From Cyclobacteriaceae bacterium (GTDB lineage Bacteria; Bacteroidota; Bacteroidia; Cytophagales; Cyclobacteriaceae): 56,924 bases of DNA. The notes beneath the pieces are model-generated. The model saw only the letters and a list, made by a program, of their open reading frames with translations, made no database searches and was not told the origin of the DNA. Below, one piece after another: positions 17,965 to 27,264 of the stretch (positions are counted from its first letter, which is position 1; each line of letters begins with the position of its first letter). The stretch covers positions 1 to 56,924 of the forward strand of contig JAGQYM010000027.1 in the NCBI GenBank assembly GCA_020436085.1, read 5' to 3'. The translations under genes and the position numbers were made by a program.

Positions 17965-18477
17965 TTGATTAAAAATCAGCTACTGAATTACAGGACTACC
18001 AGCGCTCTAAAAGGCAATCAGAGCCTGAGGGCAAGTATTCCGTACAGGCAGGCACTGACGGTCGGCATTCTGTTTAGCGTGGAGGACAAACCGAAACATG
18101 ATGCCATCAAAGAGTTTATTAAACAACTGCAGTTGGACGGTAAGAAAGTAAGTGTATTGGAGTATCTCCCGAAACAAAAGGACAACTACGAATTTCTCTT
18201 TGATTTCTTTACGATCAAAGACCTCTCCTTTTGGGGTAAGATCAATTCCCCTTACGCTGAGAAGTTTATCGCAACGCCTTTCGACTATCTCTTCTGTGTG
18301 GATCGCGAGTCAAATCCTTTGATCCAAAACCTGCTGGCAAGGAGTAAGGCGAAATGCCGCATCGGCAAATTTTCGAAATCGGATCATGCCTATTATGAGT
18401 TAATGATCGAGCAGCAGAACGGCTCGGTTAAGAATCTCATCGACAGCATGTATAAATACGCCAAACAGCTCAGGTAG
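17965..18477 (+). CDS. conserved hypothetical protein (DUF6913-like)
   Basis: A 170-residue soluble protein without signal peptide or membrane helix. I recognise its general look from Bacteroidota genomes, where a protein of this size with an SVEDKPKHDAIKEFIKQL-like helix, the central KDLSFWGKI and the FDYLFCVD strand is found near dapA or ligA. No function is known to me. The frame opens with TTG at 17965, just after the weak purine stretch TAAGG; no ATG occurs early in the frame. It lies between ligA and dapA in the same direction and may be cotranscribed with ligA. Confidence 0.7.
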   Translation: MIKNQLLNYRTTSALKGNQSLRASIPYRQALTVGILFSVEDKPKHDAIKEFIKQLQLDGKKVSVLEYLPKQKDNYEFLFDFFTIKDLSFWGKINSPYAEKFIATPFDYLFCVDRESNPLIQNLLARSKAKCRIGKFSKSDHAYYELMIEQQNGSVKNLIDSMYKYAKQLR

Positions 18478-18503
18478 TTGAACCTGGCTTTTGTCGTTCA
18501 ACT
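18476..18503 (+). terminator. hairpin at the end of the DUF6913-like gene
   Basis: Perfect 8-bp inverted repeat AGTTGAAC / GTTCAACT with a 12-base loop, the left arm overlapping the stop codon. There is no T run, so termination is plausible but not certain. Confidence 0.45.
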
Positions 18504-18552
18504 TACCTGATCAAAACGAAAATCAATTATTTTGAAATAGAACCTACACATC

Positions 18553-19437
18553 ATGCAAAAGTTAGAAGGTACAGGAGTAGCTCTGGTAACACCATTCCTA
18601 AAAAACAAAGAAGTTGACTATGCCGGACTTGAAAAACTGTTGGTGCACACTGCCAAAGGTGTGGACTACTACGTGGTGATGGGAACCACCGGTGAGTCAG
18701 CAACATTGACCAATGATGAAAAGCTAAAGGTGTTGGATTTTGTGAAGAGCCACAACCCAAAGAAGCTGCCGATCGTCTACGGGATTGGCGGCAACAACAC
18801 GCAGGCTGTTGTGCAAAGTATTAAGCAAACACCGTTGAAAGGTGTCGATGCGATTCTTTCCGTAAGCCCTTACTACAACAAGCCTTCGCAGGAAGGAATC
18901 TATCTGCACTTCAAGGCGGTGGCTGAAGCGAGCAAACTACCCATTATTCTTTACAATGTACCGGGAAGAACGTCATCCAACCTGACAGCTTCTACTACGC
19001 TGAGATTGTCAGAGATTAAAAATATCATCGCGGTTAAAGAAGCTTCCGGAAGCCTGGAGCAGTGTATGAATATTTCCAGGAAAATGCCGCGCGACTTTAT
19101 GCTCATCTCTGGCGATGACCTGCTGACTCTCGCCTTTTATGCTATTGGTGGACACGGTGTGATTTCGGTACTCGCCAATGTATTCCCGGAAACATTCAAA
19201 CAGATTAAAGAGAGAAGTCAAAAAGGTGATTTCAAAAAAGCTGCTGCCGCACAGTTTAGTCTGCTTGACATCAATGGACCCATGTATGAAGAAGGGAATC
19301 CTGTGGGTGTGAAGCTGGTGCTAAAAGAGATGGGGATCTGCGAAGAACACTGTAGGCTGCCATTGGCGCCAGCCTCGAAAGAACTGAAGCAGAAGGTAAA
19401 AATGCTTCTAAAAGGAATGACAATAAAGAAAGGATAG
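18553..19437 (+). CDS. dapA: 4-hydroxy-tetrahydrodipicolinate synthase
   Basis: A 294-residue TIM-barrel lyase. It condenses pyruvate with aspartate semialdehyde, the first committed step to diaminopimelate and lysine. The pyruvate-binding motif GTTGES is present near residue 40, the Schiff-base lysine is Lys162 in AVKEASG and the proton-relay tyrosine is Tyr134 in YNVPGRT. Related N-acetylneuraminate lyases share the fold, but the GTTGES and the Arg in YNVPGRT fit DapA. The gene is monocistronic by appearance, with hairpins on both sides. Confidence 0.95.
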   Translation: MQKLEGTGVALVTPFLKNKEVDYAGLEKLLVHTAKGVDYYVVMGTTGESATLTNDEKLKVLDFVKSHNPKKLPIVYGIGGNNTQAVVQSIKQTPLKGVDAILSVSPYYNKPSQEGIYLHFKAVAEASKLPIILYNVPGRTSSNLTASTTLRLSEIKNIIAVKEASGSLEQCMNISRKMPRDFMLISGDDLLTLAFYAIGGHGVISVLANVFPETFKQIKERSQKGDFKKAAAAQFSLLDINGPMYEEGNPVGVKLVLKEMGICEEHCRLPLAPASKELKQKVKMLLKGMTIKKG

Positions 19438-19453
19438 CCGTGAAAGACTATCC
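19432..19453 (+). terminator. hairpin overlapping the dapA stop codon
   Basis: Stem GGATAG / CTATCC (19432-19437 with 19448-19453) followed by the T-rich TTCCTTT. It is a modest stem, but it sits exactly at the gene end. Confidence 0.5.
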
Positions 19454-19464
19454 TTCCTTTCAAT

Positions 19465-19486
19465 AAAAAACACTCAAAAGTGAGTG
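19465..19486 (-). terminator. terminator for the Hc1-like gene
   Basis: Read on the minus strand: stem CACTCA / TGAGTG with a 4-base loop, followed by six T residues. It begins two bases beyond the TAA of the 59-residue gene and faces the dapA hairpin, forming a convergent terminator pair. Confidence 0.8.
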
Positions 19487-19487
19487 A

Positions 19488-19667
19488 TTACTGAGGTTTA
19501 TTCTTCAAATCTTGAACTTCAGCCCTGATGGCCTGAGCTATGTTCTTAAGCTCCTGCATGCCTTTGCGCACTCTAGTCCCCGCAGCGCTGTTTCCCTTAT
19601 TGTAGAATTTATCAGCGTCTCCTTCGATAGAAGCGATCAGTTCCTTAAGCTCTTCAAATTTTCTCAT
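19488..19667 (-). CDS. Hc1-type histone H1-like protein (59 residues)
   Basis: A short frame of 59 codons plus TAA. The protein begins MRKFEELKELIASIEGDA, continues with DKFYNKGNSAAGTRVRKG and ends MQELKNIAQAIRAEVQDLKNK. This is the N-terminal domain pattern of the bacterial histone H1-like Hc1 family, and a nearly invariant small protein of this kind is widespread in Cytophagales and relatives. It is helical, basic in the centre (GTRVRKG) and presumably binds DNA or RNA. A clear terminator follows on the same strand, which supports it as a real gene. Confidence 0.88.
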   Translation of the reverse strand: MRKFEELKELIASIEGDADKFYNKGNSAAGTRVRKGMQELKNIAQAIRAEVQDLKNKPQ

Positions 19668-19770
19668 TGTATAGGATGTTTAGATTAATTGATGAATTCC
19701 TTACGCCAATTTAAAGAAAAACGGCTAAAAACAAGCAATTAACCTACTTTTTAGGGTGTTTTAGGCCCTT

Positions 19771-21027
19771 TTACACCCCTTTTGTCACCGAAACAAGGGC
19801 CTCAGTGCGGTAAAATCCCTCATCCAGCTTGTGTTTGAGCGCGGAAAAGGCCTGCAACGTTTCCTCCACATCCTCCAGGGTATGGGCGGCCGTAGGGATA
19901 ATTCTGAACATAATGACGTCTTTTGGCACTACAGGATAGATTACCACAGAACAGAAAATACCATAGTTTTCACGAAGGTCCATGGCCATGTTAGCAGCCT
20001 CGCCTACTCCACCTTTAAACAGAACTGGGGTAACGGGACTCTGTGTGGCACCCAAATAAAAACCGCGCTCTCTAAGACCACTTTGCATGGCCTTCACAAT
20101 CTTCCAAAGGTTGTCCTTGAGAGATGGGTTTTTACGCAGTAATTCGAGTCGCTTCATACCTCCAATTACCAAAGGCATTGGAAGGCTCTTCGCGAAGATC
20201 TGTGACCTCACGCTGTATCTTAAATATTTCAGAATGTTCTTGCTACCAGCTACAAATGCCCCGATGCTGGCCATTGATTTGGCAAAAGTTGAGAAGTAAA
20301 GATCGATTTGATCCTGAACGCCCTGCTCCTCACCTGCTCCCGCGCCTGTTTTACCCATCGTACCAAATCCATGAGCATCGTCAACGAACAATCTGAAATT
20401 GAATTTCTTTTTCAATTCACATATGCCTTTGAGGTCTCCCATATCTCCAGACATACCGAACACACCTTCTGTGATCACCAGGATTCCTCCTCCCGTTTCA
20501 TTGGCAATCTTTGTAGCTCTTACCAACTGCTTTTCCAGATTCTCGATATTGTTGTGAGGGAACACAAAACGCTTTCCCATGTGCAAGCGCACACCATCAA
20601 TGATACACGCATGAGATTCAGCATCGTAAACGATCACGTCTTTGCGATCTACCAGCGCATCGATAATAGAAACGACTCCCTGATAACCGTAGTTGAGCAA
20701 CATCGCGTCTTCCTTCTGAACGAATTCAGCAAGTTGCTTCTCAAACTCAAGGTGGTTGACTGAGTTACCTGACATCATTCGGGCCCCCATTGGTGAACCC
20801 AGCCCATATTGCTGCGCAGATTCAGCATCTGCCTTTCTCACCTCAGGGTGGTTGGCAAGTCCCAAATAGTTGTTGAGACTCCAGTTCAGCACCGTTTTAC
20901 CATTGAATTTCATGCGAGGGGCGATTTCGCCCTCAAGCTTGGGAAAGAAGAAATAATCGTCTGGTAAATGAGAGTACTTAGCCAGCGCTCCGGCTTCCAT
21001 TTTCAGTTTGTCAAATAAGTCAACCAT
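19771..21027 (-). CDS. alpha-oxoamine synthase family enzyme (Kbl/BioF/SPT-like)
   Basis: A 418-residue PLP enzyme of the family that joins an amino acid to an acyl thioester with loss of CO2. The cofactor lysine is Lys250 in STFAKSMASIGAF. Asp216 in FVDDAHGFGTMG contacts the pyridine nitrogen, and LNWSLNNYLGLANHPEV is the family N-terminus. Possible activities are 2-amino-3-ketobutyrate CoA ligase, AONS (BioF) and serine palmitoyltransferase, or the cysteate-using relative that starts sulfonolipid (capnine) synthesis in gliding Bacteroidota. No threonine dehydrogenase or biotin genes are adjacent, which makes a sphingolipid or sulfonolipid role attractive but unproven. Start ATG lies 28 bases below a good promoter box. 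Confidence 0.85.
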   Translation of the reverse strand: MVDLFDKLKMEAGALAKYSHLPDDYFFFPKLEGEIAPRMKFNGKTVLNWSLNNYLGLANHPEVRKADAESAQQYGLGSPMGARMMSGNSVNHLEFEKQLAEFVQKEDAMLLNYGYQGVVSIIDALVDRKDVIVYDAESHACIIDGVRLHMGKRFVFPHNNIENLEKQLVRATKIANETGGGILVITEGVFGMSGDMGDLKGICELKKKFNFRLFVDDAHGFGTMGKTGAGAGEEQGVQDQIDLYFSTFAKSMASIGAFVAGSKNILKYLRYSVRSQIFAKSLPMPLVIGGMKRLELLRKNPSLKDNLWKIVKAMQSGLRERGFYLGATQSPVTPVLFKGGVGEAANMAMDLRENYGIFCSVVIYPVVPKDVIMFRIIPTAAHTLEDVEETLQAFSALKHKLDEGFYRTEALVSVTKGV

Positions 21028-21054
21028 TTTTTAATATTCGGTTAAAAAGTGCGG

Positions 21055-21062
21055 CAAAAATA
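21055..21062 (-). promoter_or_regulatory. Bacteroidota -7 box (TATTTTTG) for the Kbl/SPT-like gene
   Basis: On the minus strand the sequence reads TATTTTTG, a perfect TAnnTTTG match, 28 bases before the start codon. No TTG lies at the right -33 spacing, so only half of the promoter is clear. Confidence 0.5.
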
Positions 21063-21229
21063 GAAAAAAAAGTCCATTGCACACAGGGGCTCTTCAGCCC
21101 TCAAAAATCACACAAATCACTAACTATGAAGTACTTCTGTCAATGATCGAAAGCCATAATCAACTGAAACAAACGATTGAGTGGTCGTCTGGGAATTAAT
21201 TATTAGCATTGCAATTTGACAAAATAATA

Positions 21230-22720
<1,491 letters not shown>

Positions 22721-22723
22721 GGC

Positions 22724-24025
22724 ATGGCTGAAATAAAACCGATCCGTGCCTGGCGGTACAACGATGCTCTGGCCAAGAACATTGATACACTCACCTCTCC
22801 TCTATTCGATGTTGTTTCTGAGAAGCAAAGGGAAGTTCTTTATCAGAATCCCTACAACAGCATTCATCTCTCTGTTCCTATGGGAGAAAACCCGGCTGAA
22901 GAGGCGGCAGCCCGACTCAATCATTGGAAAGAAGAAGGTGTAATCGTTCAGGACAAGCTGCCTGGCATCTATGTGTATTACCAATACTTTACTCTTGCTG
23001 GATCGACAAAGGAATACATCCGAAAAGGCTTCATCGCTCACGTAAAAGCTTACGATTGGAATGATAATGTAATCCTTCGACACGAGAATACGATGCCCAA
23101 GGCGGTGAACGATCGGATAGAACTGCTCGACAATCTTCAACTGCATGCGAGCACTACGCATGGATTGTATACCGATGAGACGCACTCTTTGGAGAAGTAC
23201 ATGGATGAAGCGATTACCAATCCTATTTATGAGACTGAGGACTACCAGGGAGTAAGAGATGTGCTGTCCGTAATTCATGATGCCTCGGTCATCAGAAAGT
23301 TCATGGATGTGGTAAGTCCAAAGAAGATTATACTGGCTGATGGACATCATAGATACGAAGGGTCTATCGCTTATCGAAAAAATGAGGCCGCAAAAAATCC
23401 AAGTCACACAGGCAACGAAGGTTACAATTATCACCTGATGTATTTTACCAATACAGAGGCAGATGACTTGCGTATCCTTCCAACACATCGGCTCATCAAA
23501 GGGCTTCAGAATTTTGATGAAGCAACCATCAGAGAAAAGCTTGCCGAGGATTTTATCATCAAGCCCGTGGAAGATGCTCACACTATAAATGAGATCATTC
23601 TCGGAAAGAAGTGGGCCTTCGGACTTCTGTTCAAAGATTCAGCGATCAAGGTGAGATTAAAGCCGGAGGCGCTCTCCAAAATGAAGTGGGCTTTTCCGGA
23701 TGTGATCAAAGCGCTGGATCTTACGGTGATGCATTACTTCATTATCGAAAAGGTTTTAGGAATTCCGGGTAAGGAACAGCGTTATTCCAACAACATCGAA
23801 TTCGACCGCAGTTTCTCCGACTGTCTTGCGAAAGTAATCAAGAGCGAAGCGCAAATGGCCATTATCACACAGGATATCTCCATAGAAGATGTTAAAATGG
23901 TATGTGCCAGCGGCTTCACCATGCCACAAAAGTCCACCTACTTTTACCCAAAAGTGATTTGCGGTTTTCTATTTAGCACGATCAAGGAAGATGAATTTCA
24001 AGTACCCGCTTATTCTGGCTTCTAA
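22724..24025 (+). CDS. DUF1015 family protein
   Basis: A 433-residue soluble protein, starting three bases after the accC stop. It matches the DUF1015 family, recognisable by the opening PIRAWRYN and SPLFDVVSEKQREV, the YVYYQYFTLAGSTKEYIRKG block, the conserved LADGHHRYE near the centre and the C-terminal FYPKVICGF. DUF1015 proteins occur in many bacteria, often near D-3-phosphoglycerate dehydrogenase and serine synthesis genes; their activity is not established to my knowledge. Here the partners are accC and maf, with which it likely forms one operon. The HHRYE motif hints at a metal or phosphate site (inference). Confidence 0.9.
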   Translation: MAEIKPIRAWRYNDALAKNIDTLTSPLFDVVSEKQREVLYQNPYNSIHLSVPMGENPAEEAAARLNHWKEEGVIVQDKLPGIYVYYQYFTLAGSTKEYIRKGFIAHVKAYDWNDNVILRHENTMPKAVNDRIELLDNLQLHASTTHGLYTDETHSLEKYMDEAITNPIYETEDYQGVRDVLSVIHDASVIRKFMDVVSPKKIILADGHHRYEGSIAYRKNEAAKNPSHTGNEGYNYHLMYFTNTEADDLRILPTHRLIKGLQNFDEATIREKLAEDFIIKPVEDAHTINEIILGKKWAFGLLFKDSAIKVRLKPEALSKMKWAFPDVIKALDLTVMHYFIIEKVLGIPGKEQRYSNNIEFDRSFSDCLAKVIKSEAQMAIITQDISIEDVKMVCASGFTMPQKSTYFYPKVICGFLFSTIKEDEFQVPAYSGF

Positions 24026-24659
24026 CAGTCCGCGAAGGCAGTACCTCATGCGCGAGGTGGGGTTCTCATTCACCAAAAAAAGCCCGGACGCTGACGAATC
24101 TTTTTCAGCTGATATGCCAGTAGTAGACGTGGCTGCCTATCTCGCTCGAAAAAAGGCCGACTCAATATCGGTTGAGGGCAACGAGGTAGTAATCACTGCA
24201 GATACCGTTGTCATTCTTGACGATCTCATCCTGAATAAACCGGCAGACCGAACCGAGGCGATCAACATGTTACAAACCCTATCAGGTCAAACACATGTTG
24301 TTATTACTTCCTTTTGCATAAAAGACATCAACACTACCAAGTGCTTTAGCGATCGAACAGAAGTCACGTTCAACGCGCTCGAAAAGTCGGACGTTGAACG
24401 TTATGTTGATCAATTTAAACCGTTTGACAAAGCTGGCGCTTATGGAGCACAAGACTGCTTACCTCGCGGCACCAATCCTTGTTCCGATCAAGAGATGGAG
24501 TTCCTGACAAGAATAGGAAGAACAGACCTTGCTGAAAAGACTTTTACCAGTCCTGAAGTTGGTACCGGAATGAGAGCAATAAAAAAGATTAGCGGGTCTT
24601 ATTTCAACGTAATGGGACTACCCATTCACCTTGTGTACGAGCAGTTGGAGAACTACTGA
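23991..24659 (+). CDS. Maf-family nucleoside triphosphate pyrophosphatase
   Basis: The 222-residue frame starts inside the DUF1015 gene (35-base overlap) and carries the Maf hallmarks: LILASNSPRRQYLMREVG at the N-terminus, the ITADTVVILDD motif near residue 70 and a closing NVMGLPIHLVYEQL. Maf proteins hydrolyse dTTP, UTP or modified nucleotides to monophosphates and are linked to house-cleaning and septum formation. The middle part (KAGAYGAQDCLPRGTNPCSD) is a somewhat unusual version of the GaYgiQ segment, so substrate choice among the subfamilies is open. It ends in a convergent overlap with the glycosyltransferase gene. Confidence 0.92.
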   Translation: MNFKYPLILASNSPRRQYLMREVGFSFTKKSPDADESFSADMPVVDVAAYLARKKADSISVEGNEVVITADTVVILDDLILNKPADRTEAINMLQTLSGQTHVVITSFCIKDINTTKCFSDRTEVTFNALEKSDVERYVDQFKPFDKAGAYGAQDCLPRGTNPCSDQEMEFLTRIGRTDLAEKTFTSPEVGTGMRAIKKISGSYFNVMGLPIHLVYEQLENY

Positions 24660-25786
24660 GATAGAACAGAGTCGTAAATTTTCATCAGGCGATCGGCAAT
24701 CACAGGCGCTTCAAACTGTTTGACATACTCTTGAGATTCTTTTATCATCCTCTCACTCATCGCAGTATCAGACATAATCTCACTTACGCTATTTGCCAAA
24801 GCTTGGTCATCATCTGGATCTACATATTTTGAAGATGGACCGCCTGCCTCTTCAAGACAAGAACCTGTTGCACCAATCACGGGGACACCAGATGCGATAG
24901 CCTCCACGATTGGAATTCCAAAACCCTCGAACCTTGAAGGGTAAACAAAAACTTCACACGATTGATAAATCGCTGGCAAGTCTCTAAAATCTGCTTGATG
25001 GATAAACTGTACCCGCTCTGACAGTGAATTATCTGAAATGAAACTGTCTAATTCAGATTGATAGGCTGTGGCTTTTCCAACAAGAACGGCTGAAACACCC
25101 CGGTCCAATTTCAATAGAGCCTTCAATATCAACAGCGCGTTCTTCCGCGGTTCAATGGTACCGATACTTAATATGAATTTATCCGGCAGCGAATATTTTG
25201 TTTTTACTTCAGCGATTTGATCGGCTGAAACTCGCTGTTTGAAAATGGAGTCACAGCCCTGATAGACCACCTCTATTCTATCCTTATCCACTTCCATCAT
25301 TGCCTGCAAGTCTCTCGAGGTCTGCTCACTGATCGCGATAATCTTGTCTGCAGATTCACAGGCCTTCTTCAGCTTTCTGTTATAAATTTTGACATCAATT
25401 TTATTGTACAAGTCAGGATATCGTATAAAAATCAGATCGTGAACGGTGACAACTGTTCTAAGTCCCGCTGGTTTCGTAACGGGTAATTCGTTGCTGAGTC
25501 CGTGCAGCAAGTCAACACCATCCCGAAAGGCGATATTTCCCAGATTGACAGAGCGCCAGAAACTTCCAAAACCCGATCCTTTCACCCATCGCGGTGGTGT
25601 CCGTACTAATAATTTCGGATTGGTTCTGAACTCTTTCGTGTCCGGATGATCCTTGATTTTGGGGCTGTATAATGTGTAAATGTTTTTCGGGTAGGATTCC
25701 AGCAAGGCCCTAACGACAAACCGACTGTAGTTACCGAGGCCGGTGAAATTGTTAAATAACCGCTTTGCGTCAAACCCGATTCTCAT
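24653..25786 (-). CDS. GT4-type glycosyltransferase
   Basis: A 377-residue GT-B glycosyltransferase of family 4 (glycosyl transferases group 1). The N-terminus MRIGFDAKRLFNNFTGLGNY has the glycine loop of the acceptor domain. The C-terminal half has SIGTIEPRKNALLI, the donor-site EX7E motif (EGFGIPIVE) and SGVPVIGATGSCLEEAGG. It probably adds mannose or another sugar to a surface glycan. I chose the ATG at 25786; the longest frame starts 20 codons earlier but would run through the terminator of the gene upstream. Its last codons overlap the end of maf on the other strand. Confidence 0.92.
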   Translation of the reverse strand: MRIGFDAKRLFNNFTGLGNYSRFVVRALLESYPKNIYTLYSPKIKDHPDTKEFRTNPKLLVRTPPRWVKGSGFGSFWRSVNLGNIAFRDGVDLLHGLSNELPVTKPAGLRTVVTVHDLIFIRYPDLYNKIDVKIYNRKLKKACESADKIIAISEQTSRDLQAMMEVDKDRIEVVYQGCDSIFKQRVSADQIAEVKTKYSLPDKFILSIGTIEPRKNALLILKALLKLDRGVSAVLVGKATAYQSELDSFISDNSLSERVQFIHQADFRDLPAIYQSCEVFVYPSRFEGFGIPIVEAIASGVPVIGATGSCLEEAGGPSSKYVDPDDDQALANSVSEIMSDTAMSERMIKESQEYVKQFEAPVIADRLMKIYDSVLSQ

Positions 25787-25810
25787 TATAAGCTGTTGGA
25801 CTTGCAATAT

Positions 25811-25838
25811 AAAAAAGAGCCCCGCAATTGCGGGGCTC
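25811..25838 (-). terminator. intrinsic terminator between hlyD-like and glycosyltransferase genes
   Basis: A perfect 22-base palindrome (25817-25838, arms GAGCCCCGC and GCGGGGCTC) that on the minus strand is followed by six T residues. It ends the tolC-hlyD transcript and rules out the long start of the glycosyltransferase. Confidence 0.95.
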
Positions 25839-25859
25839 CTTGTCATTCCATTTCGGCTA

Positions 25860-27242
25860 TCACTTGTCTTTCGCCTCCTCTTTCTTCTTTTCCATTTTCA
25901 CAATTTTGTCACCGTCTTTCAGACGCTTGGACACCACAAGAAAAGGACCGGTCACCACCTGGACGGTGTCACTCAAGCCAGATATGATTTCGATATTGTC
26001 GTAGTCGCTTATTCCGGTTTTTACTTCCACCATTTTGGCTTTTCCACCATCATTGACAAACACCACGATTTTATCCTCTTGTTTTTGTTGCTTCTTGCTC
26101 TCATCCACCACCTGCCTGTTATTTCTATCCCCTCCTCGATCACGGCTTTCATTGTCCTTTTTATCACTATCAGGATTGCGAGTGGTTACCGCAGCCAGAG
26201 GTACCGAGAGAACATTATTTTTCGTAGCGGTCATGATTTCCACACTGGCAGTCATACCTGGTCTGAAGGGATAACGATTTCCGGACTTGAGCAGATCTTC
26301 ATAAGAGGAACGAAGAATTAAGATTCTCACCTCAAATTCAGTGATGGCATCTGCAGAAAGTTTCTCTTTTGCGGTATTGGCGATATTAGTTACCACTCCC
26401 TTAAATACTTTGTCAACATTGCTATAAGCATCCACCTCTATCATTACCGTATCATTAAGGTGAACTCTTACAATATCATTCTCATTCACATCCACTCTCA
26501 CCTCCATGATGTTAAGGTCAGCTATACGCAGCATCTCGGTACCTGCCATTTGCGCAGTACCCACTACCCTCTCACCTTTCTTCACATTGAGTTTAGAAAT
26601 CACACCTCTCATCGGAGCAGCCACTGTCGTGCGCCTCACATTCTCCCTCGATTCTCGCACACTGGCTTCCGTACTTCTTACAATGTATTTCGCAGCCTCA
26701 AGGGATTGTTTGGCTGACTCAAGGTCATTCTTTGCAATTTTGAAATTCTGTTGTGCCAATTGCCATTCCGCTTCTGAAATCACTTTCTCATTCCAAAGCT
26801 GTTGTTGTCTGTTAAACTCCTGTTCTGCGCGAATGAAGGTGGCCTCAGACCTTGACAAAGCTGCCTTGGCAGACTCCACGTTGGCTCTTTGTTGATTAAG
26901 TGTTGCCTCAGATCTTTCCAATTGGCTTAACCAAACATCAGGTCGAATCTTCACCAAAACTTCACCTAGTTTTACTGAGTCTCCATCTTCTACATGCAGT
27001 TCAATGATCTCACCAGAAACTTCGGGCGCCAGCTTAACTTCCGTCACAGGTTGAACCGTGCCAGACGCACTTACTTTCTCTGTAATTGAAGTCTTCTTGG
27101 CATTAGCAAATTCCACTTCTATCTCCTTGCCCTTTCCAATCCAGCCCTGTGATTTTGCGATTACCAGGAATATGATAATGAGAACAACCGCCCCAATGAG
27201 GGAATAAATTAGGCTATTCGATTTTTTCTTCTGTTTTGCCAT
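25860..27242 (-). CDS. periplasmic adaptor subunit of an efflux system (HlyD/MacA-like)
   Basis: A 460-residue membrane-fusion protein. One N-terminal helix (SLIYSLIGAVVLIIIFLVIA) anchors it. A biotinyl-lipoyl half-domain follows (SASGTVQPVTEVKLAPEVSG), then a long coiled coil (about residues 100-200), the second lipoyl half and beta-barrel domains, and a charged tail with NDGGKAKMVEVKTGISD. It would link an inner-membrane pump to the TolC-like channel encoded just upstream (22-base gap). In related bacteria the third gene is usually a MacB-type ABC permease or RND pump; here the unit stops at a terminator, so the pump must be encoded elsewhere. Confidence 0.9.
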   Translation of the reverse strand: MAKQKKKSNSLIYSLIGAVVLIIIFLVIAKSQGWIGKGKEIEVEFANAKKTSITEKVSASGTVQPVTEVKLAPEVSGEIIELHVEDGDSVKLGEVLVKIRPDVWLSQLERSEATLNQQRANVESAKAALSRSEATFIRAEQEFNRQQQLWNEKVISEAEWQLAQQNFKIAKNDLESAKQSLEAAKYIVRSTEASVRESRENVRRTTVAAPMRGVISKLNVKKGERVVGTAQMAGTEMLRIADLNIMEVRVDVNENDIVRVHLNDTVMIEVDAYSNVDKVFKGVVTNIANTAKEKLSADAITEFEVRILILRSSYEDLLKSGNRYPFRPGMTASVEIMTATKNNVLSVPLAAVTTRNPDSDKKDNESRDRGGDRNNRQVVDESKKQQKQEDKIVVFVNDGGKAKMVEVKTGISDYDNIEIISGLSDTVQVVTGPFLVVSKRLKDGDKIVKMEKKKEEAKDK

Positions 27243-27264
27243 TAGTTATAAAACGATAAGGAGA

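Noticed and set aside
25787-25846. N-terminal extension of the glycosyltransferase
   Set aside because: It would be translated through a perfect terminator palindrome of the upstream unit.
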